A DNA stretch of 64,000 nucleotides from Symbiodinium natans (taxonomy: Eukaryota > Sar > Dinophyceae > Suessiales > Symbiodiniaceae): contig CAJNDS010002535.1 of the NCBI GenBank assembly GCA_905221605.1, positions 463,501 through 527,500 of the forward strand, in the 5' to 3' direction. The position numbers and the translations under genes are program-made. Below the pieces are notes generated by a model that was not told the origin of the DNA, did not search any database, and saw only the letters and a list, made by a program, of their open reading frames with translations. Below are positions 39,701 through 50,400 of the stretch, piece after piece. Position 1 is the first letter of the stretch. The number at the start of each line of letters is the position of its first letter.

Positions 39701-42700
39701 TAAACCCCTAAACCCCTAAACCCCTAAACCCCTAAACCCTGAACCCCTAAACCCTGAACCCCTAAACCCCTAAACCCCGAAACCCCTAAACCCCGAAACC
39801 CCTAAACCCCTAAACCCCTAAACCCTAAACCCGAAACCCTAAACCCTAAACCCTAAACCCTAGCCCTGAACCCTAAACACCACGCACCCCCGCCTTGGGC
39901 GCGGCCTTAACCTCCTCTGGGGTCTTCGGGTTCTTGGTGTAGCGCAGCCTCAACACAGAGAGGGCTCCGGAGCTTTAGGGGTTTAGGGTTTAGGGCTAGG
40001 GTTTAGGGCTAGGGTTTAGGATCTTCGGGGTTTAGTGGAATTTATGCAGTATAGGAGCTTTAGGGCTTTGGGTTTAAAGTTTAGGCTCTTTAAAAGTTTA
40101 TGATCCTTAGGGCTCCTAGGTTCCAGGGGTCTTGAGGGGCTCTATGGAAGGAAGTGGATTTGGGGTTTAGGGGTTTTGTGGCTGCAGGGCTTGAGGTTCA
40201 GAGATTCGGGCAGAGAATCTATAGGACTTGGGGTTTAGGTTTAAGGGTTTAAGGGTTTAAGGGTTTAAGGGTTTAAGGGTTTAAGGGTTTAAGGGTTTAA
40301 GGGTTTAAGGGTTTAAGGGTTTAAGGGTTTTAAGGGTTTCAGAGTTTCAGGGTTTCAGGGTTTAAGGGATTTGGGTCGGCGTCCCCTTGTCGCTTGTAAC
40401 ATACAGGTGCGCGTTTACAGTGCTGCTTCCTCATTCCCAGGCAGCAGAGGGCTCGGGGAGCCCGGGACCCCCTTCTGAAGCATCTCGACGAGGTCCGCTC
40501 CAGCTGCTCCCTACACCCAAAACCCGAAACCCGAAACCCTGAGCCCTGAACCCTGAACCCTAAACCCTAAACCCCAAACCCTAAACCCTAAACCGCCGTT
40601 CCCTGCAAGTAGGACAGCAATCCTCCGAACAGGCTCACAAGTATCATGCCTGTAATATACATATGGATACATACATACATACGTACATACATACATACGT
40701 ACATACATACATACCTACCTACATACATACGTATGTACACATATATACATATGTATATATATATATATATTGTTCTTTATTTGTTTAGATGTTGACTTAT
40801 CTGTTTTATTTATCTATCTTTTTATCGTCAGTTCCTCAAAGCTGTTTAGCCATTTAGTTGTGTAGCTACATATATGTATATATATATATATGTATATGTA
40901 TGTATGCATGTATGTATGTATGTGTTCATGTTTTGATTGCGCAGGCTCCTTGGAGGAATGTCGCGGGATTAAGAACAAGCCCGGAACCCAAACCTGTTTT
41001 TGGGCTCAGCAGGATCTTCTTCGGGGCGAAAGGGGGTCAAACCCCTGCAAGCCTGCGGCCATGAAGACCCTCAGCCCTGAAACCCTAAACTCTAAACCCT
41101 AAACCCTAAACCCTAAACCCTAAACCCTAAACCCTAAACCCTAAACCCTAAACCCTAAACCTAAACTGTCTGGACCCTTAAGAAGTTCAAGGCAAGGAGG
41201 CTCGGGATCATCGGAGAAGCCGTTCTTGATGAACTTCTTGCCTCGGAAAGCGACACGCAGAAGGGCCTTCAGGGCTCAGGGTTCGAGGGTTCAGGGGTGT
41301 AAGAGCCCATCCCAAATGCCAGGGACCCCAAAACCCCCCAAAACCCCAAACCCTAAACCCAAAACCCTAAACCCGCATCGGGAGGCCTCTCCTCAACCCC
41401 TCTACGCCCACACTAAACCCTCCAAACTAAACCCCTTCCAAAACCCTTTCTAACACCCCCTAACACCTTCTAATAACTCTATAAACTTTACATCCCTCAA
41501 GCCCCAAAACCCCCCAAACCCCAATACCCCCCCCTGTACCCTGTTGGAGCCTCTTGTGAGCACAAACCCTAAACCCCAAACCCCAAACCCCAAACCCTAA
41601 ACCCTAAACCCTCAAGATCAAGCCCTAAACCCCACACTCGAAACCCTAAACCCTCAACCCTCAAGATCCTCCATAAACCCTAAACCCTAAACCCCAAACC
41701 CTAAACCCTCAAGATCCTAAACCCCTTAGAAACCCTCTGAGCCAGGGCGCAGTTGTCCCAGGCGCCGCCCGAGTTGGACATGGAGATGGCCAGCTGCACG
41801 GAAGAGCCCAGGGAGCCCGTGAGGAGGCCGAAGACCGCCTCTGCTGCTTTTCTATTTCTATTTATGTATGGTTCTTTTTGTTGGCTTTGTTTGTTTTTTC
41901 TATTTTTGTTTCTGTGTGTGTCTCTCTTTTTGTTTGGTTGTGTTTTTTGAGGCGTGTGCTTTTTTTTTTTTGCGGGGGGGGGGGGGGGGGGGGCGGGGCG
42001 GGTTCTTCGGGTTTAGGGTTTGGGGTGTAGGGTTTCGGGTTTAGGGTGTAGGGTGTAGGGTGAAGGGTTTAGGGTTTTTGGCTTAGGGTTTAGGGTTTAG
42101 GGTTTAGGGCTTGGTGCACCTGAGAAGCGGCGCGACAGGGCCAAGCCAAATCCGGAGGGTGGGTGGTTTCAGTCACTTTGGTTGGTGGCGTGCTGAGTTG
42201 GTGGCGTCTTCTTACTTCCCCAATAACCAAGGAGAAAGCAGGGTTAAACTGTATTTTCCTACATAAGGAAACCCAAAAAGTTTAAAGTTCAACTGTTGGC
42301 TAAGGAAGTAGAAGCACACACTGGAAAAGGTCTCATCTGTATGCACCCGGCCATTTCCTGCAAGCCAAGCCAGTGTCCAACCCAGAGTTTGTTGCTGCTT
42401 GAAAGCTGGAAGCCAGGAACGATTTTCGAGAGTTAACCCTAAACCCTAAACCCTAAACCCCAAACCCTAAACCCTAAACCCTAAACCCGAAATCCTTCAG
42501 GAAGCGGTTCAGGGTCAAACAGACGTGGGCCTCGTGGCGGAAGGTGTGTTTCGGAAGGCTCCAGGAAAGTAAGTTTGGGACTAAGGGGCACAAGACAGCA
42601 GCCCTAAACCCTAAACCCCTCCACCCCAAAACCCCTAAACCCCTAAACCCCTAAACCCCTAAATCCTAAACCCCTAAGCCCTAAACCCCTAAACCCCTAA

Positions 42701-45700
42701 ACCCCTAAACCCCTAAACCCCTAAACCCCTAAACCCCTAAACCCCTAAACCCCTTAACCCCTAAACCCTTAAACCCCTAAACCCCTAAACCCCTAAACCC
42801 CTAAACCCCTAAACCCCTAAACCCCTAAACCCCTAAACCCCTAAACCCTAAACCCCTAAACCTCAAAATCCCTAGCCCCTAAACCCGAAACCTAAACTCC
42901 TAAACCCTAAACCCTAAACCCTAAACCCTAAACCCCTAAACCCCTAAACCCCTAAACCCCTAAACCCCTAAACCCCTAAACCCCTAAACCCCTAAACCCT
43001 ACACCCTACACCCTAAACCCTAAACCCCAAACCCTAAACCCCTGGCGCCTGCACGCCGAAGAAGGTGCCGGCCAAAAGGGGGGAGAGGATCCTCGGCATC
43101 CCAACTCTCGTACCCCGAAAAGAAGGCTTCCCTGAATATAGGGTTTAGGGTTTAGGGCTTAGGGTTTAGGGTTTAGGGCTTAGGGTTTAGGGTTTAGGGA
43201 TTTAGGGTTTAGGGTTTAGGGGTTTACGGGTTTAGGGGTTTAGGGGTTTAGGGGTTTAGGGGTGAAGGGTTTAGGGGTTTTAGGTTGTTTTGGGGGGAGG
43301 GGAGGGGGGGGTTCAGGTTGGCTCCTGCATTCATCTGCATTCCCTGAAAGATGTCCTTGTGGCAAGGTCCCCCCAACAGAACCCAGTTGTACAACACCCT
43401 AAACCTTTAACTAAACCCGAGAACCTTGACGACCCGAAACCCTAACCCCGAACCTAATTCCCCCAAACCTGAAACCCTACACCTGCTCGGATGGTCCTTA
43501 GAACCCTCCGAAAAATCTTCCTAAATATGATGCTCTGAAAGCCCATAAGGGAGAATGTAAAGTATCCCAAGCGCCGACCTCGTTTTACGAGGGGGTCCAA
43601 GGTAGAAGTCCCTTTAGCCGTAGGCCGGTGTTTCTTGGAGGTTTAGGGTTTAGGCTTTAGGCTTTAGGCTTTAGGGTTTGGGTTTAGAGTTTAGGGTTTT
43701 GGGTTTAGGGTTTAGGGTTGAGAGTTGAGGATTGAGGGTTGAGGGTTAAGGGTTCAGTAGGAATCGACCATGATACTAAGAATAGCAACTGCGGCACCGT
43801 GAATCAAGACAACAGCGACAGTACCACGAACACTAGCAACAGCAATACATACTGCTAGCAACACGAAGAACAAGAATAACGGTACTAGTTCTTGCGAAGC
43901 ATGAGAAACAGAATACGACCGTACCAATGACAGCACCGATTCCAACTACATACCAATCGTAAAGCAAGAGCAACAACATCAATTTCACCCGAGTGGCACC
44001 AGACAAGCGGGAGCCACCATCTCCACCAGCGAGGCCTTGGGGGGGGGGGGGGGGGGCACGATGACTCGACCCCTAACTCCGGGAGGGTGTGTTGTGATTG
44101 GCAGTGTGACTATTGTTTGGGGTTTGGGGTTTAGGGTTTAGGGTTTAGGGTTTAGGGCTTAGGGGTTTAGGGTGTAAGGTGAGCATTCTACTTACTACCA
44201 TGACCATCTCCATCTCCATTAAGCTAACCTCTCATTGTCCTTGCGCTTTTACCTGGCTCTTGCACTTACTGGATTATTCTCAGTACTCTGCGACATGTCA
44301 TCACTACAACATGAACACTTATATGGGTGGTTGTCAAAATTATGGTCCCTTTTGGGTCCCTATTATAATACGGCACCTACTATTTAGGGTACCCCAAAAG
44401 GTACCATAATTTTGACAGCCACCCATATGACTTTCCTGACGTCAGTAGCAGCGCTGCTACGACGTTTGTCACTATCGTACCTACCACGCAACCCTCACCA
44501 CACCCTCCATCACCACTTCTGCAGAAACTCGACACTTACACCATAAAGTTGAAGCAGCTACGCCCCAAAGCCTGAACCCGAAAACCCCGAACCCTAAACC
44601 CTAAACTTCACACCCTAGACCCTAAACCCCAAACCCTAAACCCCAAACCCTAAACCCCAAACCTTGAAGATCCAAAACCCAACGCGGCTTTCGCCTGGGT
44701 GGAGATCTGGATGCAGGTCAGGGAGTCCGGCTTCAGCTCGGTGCTTCCGTCCAGCCTAAGTTTTTAGGGGTTTGGGGTTTAGGGAGTTGGGGTTTAGGGT
44801 TTAGGGTTTAGGGTTTAGGGTTTAGGGTTTAGGGTTCAGGGTTTGGGGTTTGGGGTTTAGGGCTTAGGGTTTGGGTTTAGGGTTGAGCTCTTTTGACTTA
44901 GTAAGTCTACAAGTATCCCCCAGAAACCCTATGATACCGCATTGCTAACCCGACTTACTAAGTCAAAAGGGCTTCTAAGTAAGTTTGGGGACTTCTTGGG
45001 CGGCCTCTCGGGGAGTTCGACCTCGAATCGTTTAGGGTTTCGGGATTGTGGTTTGGGGGTTCGGGCTCTGGGGTATTGTCTTGGGTTTCAGGGGTTCAGT
45101 TTTTGGGGTACAGGGTTGTTTGGGGCTTAGGGACAAACACCCACCAATCGGCGCAAATCGAGACCCGACCCCAACAAAGAGCGTGCTATAATCCCTATTA
45201 AGGACTGTGAGTATAAGGGGGAACATCCCAACCCCGAAACCCTGAGGAGGTTCCGAGCCAAGGCAGTGGCAAGGTCTTGCCCTGGGAGTCCTTAACGCTG
45301 AACTGCCTGGCGATTTCGGGCTAAGGGTTGCTGGGGACTGTAGTGTAAGAGTTTGAATAATTAGAGGGGTTTTGGAGGGTTGCTATAGTGTATGTATAGA
45401 GGGACCATAAGTGAATATTATCAGTAACTATTCCGCCTCCTGACCCTAAACCCTAACCCCTAAACCCTAAACCCTAACCCCAAACCCTAAACCCTAAACC
45501 CCTCTATTGTGGCTGCCTTTTGGAGCTGAGGGTTGGGGAGTTGGATTTGGGGTTTAGAGTTGAGGGGTTTCGGAGTCTACGGTCTTTAGATGCTTGTAGG
45601 GTGTAGCCCTAAACATCTCTACTCTACGCCGAAAGCTACTATTTGCTTAAGAACCCCCAAAAAAGCAAAAGACAATGATCCCCACATTGCCACACCACTT

Positions 45701-46630
45701 GGCATCTGGAAGGGCTTCGGGCGGCCAACCCTAAACCCTAAAACTCTAAACCCGCCGTAAACCCTAAAAGCCCAAACCAAGCCTAAAAACCCTAAACCCT
45801 GAAACCCTGGAAGCCCAAAAAAGACGTACCCTGAAAAACCCTAAACGAAAAACCCTAACCGTCCTAAAGCCCTATACCCGAAAAAATCGACATCCTCTCA
45901 CCCCCTGTCGCTCTCTCTCTCCCTCTCTCTCGCTCTCTCTCTCGCTCTCTCTCTCCCTCTCTCTCCCTCTCCCTCTCCCTCTCCCTCTCCCTCTCCCTCT
46001 CCCTCTCCCTCTCCCTCCCTCATCTCTTGGCGAAGAGATGGGCACCCACGTTGTCCCCAAAAAACCCTAAACCCAACAAACGCAAAACCCTAAACTGAAC
46101 ACCCCCCGAGAGCACTCAAACCCTAAAGACCCCAGCATTTTCTGCGTACCCCCTCAACAGTCATACGCAAAACCTTTCGCAAATCCACAGAGCCCTTAAC
46201 CCCAAGCCCTAAGCCCTAAGCCCTAAGCCCTAAGCCCTAAACCCTAAACCCTAAACCCTAAACCCTAAACCCTAAACCCTAAACCCTAAACCCTAACCCT
46301 AAGCTCCCGCAGACAGCTCCACATCCTTCCTCGGTTTCTGTTCAGGAACTTAGATTACCAGAATTAGGGTGCTCAAAACCCTACTGGTATTGCGGTAACT
46401 GCCTAAAACCCTAGACCCCAAACCCTGAAACACCAAACCCTGTAAACCCTAGAGCCCAAAACCCTAAACCCCAAACAACACCAAACCCTAAACCCTAAAC
46501 CCTGAACCCTGAACCCTAAACCCCAACACCCAAAGCCCCAAATTTCCGAACCCCAAACCTTACAAGGACGCCGCACGAATGCCCTGCAAGGCCGCAGCCT
46601 CTTGACCTCTGCGACCATCTCCCCCGCAGC
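36798..46630 (-). CDS. H+-pyrophosphatase copy B, 3' exons
   Basis: Eleven exons parallel to those of A: AAGEMVAEVKR, QFSVKDSQGKTL, LDGSTELKPDSLTCIQISTQ, ASLVEMVAPACLV, ILSPLLAGTFFGVQ, the SSVQLAISMSNSGGAWDNC exon, KKFIKNGFSDDPEPPW, LRYTKNPKTPEEVKAAPK, AKEAHDAAVQGDTVGDPFK, DTSGPALNIVMKLQ, and the last exon ending GHGFFGQAAL-stop. The exon at 41241-41193 ends at the same base as in A only if its intron begins CC, because the G of the GC donor seen in A (20105) is C here. All other junctions keep frame. Confidence 0.9.
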
Positions 46631-47467
46631 CTTGCGCAGAGGTTTAGGGTTTGGGGTTTAGGGTTTAGGGGGTTAGGGGTTTCGGGCTTAGGGTTTAGGG
46701 TTTAGGGGTTTAGGGGTCTAGGGTTTAGGGTTTAGGCTTGAGGGTTTAGGGCTTGGGGTTTAGGATCTCATCCTGAGTGGGGCTTAGGGCTTAGGGTTTT
46801 AGCGTCGAGGGTTCGAGTTTTGGGGGGTCTGGAAGGGGAGGCCCCAAGCTCTCAAACCCTGCAGCCCTAGACGATCTAGTTCAGAAGTGTCCTGCTTCTA
46901 CTATTTGCTGAAGAACCCCAAACGAAGAAACAAAAATAGCAATCCCTATATTCCCCTTAATAAGGAATAACATCTCCCAATTTTTTCGTTGTTCTCAAGC
47001 AATTAGTTATAACTCCTGACAGAAAAAGGAAGAAGGGGGGGGGGCACATGTACATCTTTTGTAACAAGTATAGTATAGAAGAAGGCCATGGCATAGGGCC
47101 CCTAATATAGGGAAACCCCTGCCTTCAATGGGCCTTCTGGGTAGTTCGTATTTTGGACATCTAGGGCAATGGCAACATAGGGACCACAAGTGAAGGGGAC
47201 AAGCAACTACTTTGAGTGGGCATTCCGGGCGACTTGTGCAGATGGATTTTAATGGGGACCGTGAGGTGATGAGATTGGCAATTTTGTAGGCTTCTGAGGC
47301 TTCGCGCCTTGCCGACGGACTTCATGGTCAGCGCGGCGAACCAGTAGGGGACCATGCAGCCGATGATGAGGAAGGCGAAGGTGACGGGCTCCAGGATGTT
47401 CACGCCCGTCTTCACGCGGAGGCGCACGACGAAGGCGCCGTAGAGGGCCAGGGACACGAGGGCGGCG

Positions 47468-47499
<32 letters not shown>

Positions 47500-50400
47500 C
47501 GTGGTGTTGCCGGCGGCGTCCAGGGCGTCCGTGCGGCGGCGCACCTCGGGGCCGAAGAGCGCCATCTCCGCGATGCCGCCGGCGTTGTCCGAGATGGGGC
47601 CGAAGCCGTCGATGGTCAGGCCGCAGGAGAGCGTGGCGAGCATGCCCAGGGCGGCCAAGGCGATGCCGTAGAGGTCGCAGAGCTGGAAGGACACGTAGAT
47701 GGCCGAGGACAGCACGAAGACGGGGACGATGCAGCTCTTGTAGCCCAGGGCCAGGCCTTGGATGATGTTCACAGCCGTGCCGAACTTGCAGGCACTGGCC
47801 AGCTCGCGCGTGGGCACATAGGTGTGGGAGGTGAAGTACTCCGTGACCAAGCCGATGATGAGGCCACCCACGCAGCCCATGGTGGCGCAGATGAAGCACT
47901 TGAAGGGGCTGCCGCTGATCTTGGCCGGGTGGCCGTCCTCTGTCAGACGCACACCCTCCAGGCGGAACTCTGGCGGCAGCAGCACAACAGCCAAGTAGTA
48001 GATGACAGGGAGCATCAGGACTGCGGTGAGCACCATCTGCACCTTCAGCACACGCTCGATGTCCGGCTCATCCCTGACGGGCGAGATGTTGGTGGCCACG
48101 AAGCCGCACACGATGCAGATCACAATGCCGGTAGCCGAGATGGCCAGAGGGAAGAGCATGGAGTCCCAACCCGCCTCCGAGAGCGTGTTGTGCGACCCTG
48201 TAACGGCTGCGGCCGCGATGACCAGCGCGGCGCAGGTACTCTCCGCGAAGGAGCCGAAGAGGTCGGCGCCCATGCCGGCAATGTCGCCCACGTTGTCGCC
48301 CACGTTGTCGGCGATGGTGGCGGGATTGTTGGGATCGTCCTCATCGAGGCCCGCAACGACCTTGCCCACCAGGTCCGCACCGACGTCGGCGGCCTTGGTG
48401 TAGATGCCGCCGCCGACGCGGCCGAACATCGCCACGGTGCTGCCGCCCAGGCCATAGCCCGCCGCGCAGTCGAACAAAATCTCCCAGTCGTCGGCTTCCG
48501 GGTAGATGGTGCGGTAGAAGCTCAACAGCGCCCACAAAATCAGAACGCCCAGGGAGCAGAGCGCGTAGCCCATCACGCTGCCGCCACGGAAGGCGGTGTT
48601 GAAGCCCAGGGTGTAGCCGCTGTAGGCGCAGGCCAAGGTGGTGCGGGCGTTGGAGTAAGTGGCCACCATCATACCGAGGAAGCCGCAGAGCATGGAGGTG
48701 AAGGCTCCTCTTTTCTTAGGGCTTGAAGTGTTTAGGGTTTAGGGCTTAAGGTTTAGGACGTCGATTCGAACGATGTTGCACACGGCTGTTATGAAACTGA
48801 AGTCGCCATGGGGTGCCACCAAGGATGAGGGACATGTCACGAAACCCGAAAGAAAGGGACTGGCCAGCATCTGAACCTGGGACGATGATCCCAATAGGGC
48901 GTCTGCTTTTCCTAAACCCTAAGCCCGAAGCCCTAAGCCCTAAACCCGAAACCCTAAACCCTAAACCCTACACTGTAAACCTTAAACACGGGTAGGACCC
49001 TAGGGGACAAGCCCCCACATCGACCCCCCAAACCCAAGGCCTTCAACCGCAAGCTCCTAGACATTCGCGGAAAATCCCCTCCACATAAATGCACCCATAT
49101 TGGTTCAGGGTTTAGGGTTTAGGGTTTCGGGTTTAGGGGTTAGGCTTTGGGGTTTAGGGTTTAGGGTTTAAGGTTCCTCCACAACCCTAAGACCCTAAAC
49201 CCCAAACTCTAAACTCGGGATGCTCCCCCTTATTCGAACAGTCCTTTATTGGGATTATAGTACCCCCCCCCCCCCAGAATAATCCGTGTAAGGACTGCTA
49301 GTATAAGCGTGAACATCCCGACCCTAAACCCTAAACCCCAAATTCCCGAAGCTCCTGTCAAGAAGGCGCCCGCAGTGAGGTGCCCCTGCAAGGTGTCCTT
49401 GGTGCCCCAAGACCTTGTAGCGCAATTTTAGGGGTTCAGGGCTTAGGGTTTAGGGGTTGGGGTTTGGGGTTTGGGGTTTGGGGTTCTGGGGTTTGGGGTT
49501 AAGGTTTTAGGGTTTAGGGTTTGGGGTTTAGGGTTTAAGGTGTAGGGGTTTGGGGCTTAGGGGGTTTTTTTGGGTTTAGGATTTGGGGTTTAGGGTTTGG
49601 GGTTTAGGGTTTAGGGTTTAGGGTTTGGGGTTTAGGGTTTGGGGTTTGGGTTTAGGGTTTAGGTTTAGGGTTTAGGGGTTTGGGGTTTAGGGCGAGGGTT
49701 TGGGGTTTAGGGTTTGGGGTTTAGGGTTTGGGGTTGAGGGTTTAAGGTTTAGTGGCTTGGGGCTTAGGGTCGGGAATGCAATTTTGGGTTTGAGGCTTGG
49801 CGTCCGGAGAGTGCGATTTGGAGTTCAGGGTCTAGGATTGAGTGGCTTCCTGCACCCACACGCAAAGGTGAAAATAGATGCCAGTCATGTTGCAATACAC
49901 CTCCTTTTTTAGGACTTAGGGTTAACCTGTTGCACTAGATATTTCAGCGGGCTTCCTGAACTCTGTGCTCCCTAATTCTGTAGATTCCCAAAACGACCTA
50001 AACCCCTAACATTATATTAACAAAAAACATAAACCCAAAATTATTAAAGAAAACCAAAAAAACAAATAAACAGAGCCCTAGAGCCCAGCTGAGCCCCAGA
50101 AACGTCCAGAACTCCAGAAAAGGTTTTAGGGTTTAAGGGTTTAGGGTTTAGGGATTTAGGGGTTTAGGGGTTTAGGGGTTTAGGGGTTTAGGGGTTTAGG
50201 GGTTTAGGGGTTTAGGGGTTTAGGGGTTTAGGGGTTTAGGAGGGGTTTAGGAGGGGTTTAGGAGGGGTTTTAGGGGGGGTTTAGGGGGGGTGGGGGGGTT
50301 TAGGGGGGGTTTAGGGGGGTTTAGGGGTTTAGGGGTTTAGGGGTTTAGGGGTTTAGGGGTTTAGGGGTTCAGGGGTTCAGGGGTTCAGGGGTTTAGGGTT

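Noticed and set aside
45872-46060. Arg/Glu/Gly-rich open frame
   Set aside because: Translation of the CTCTCC tract inside an intron of copy B.
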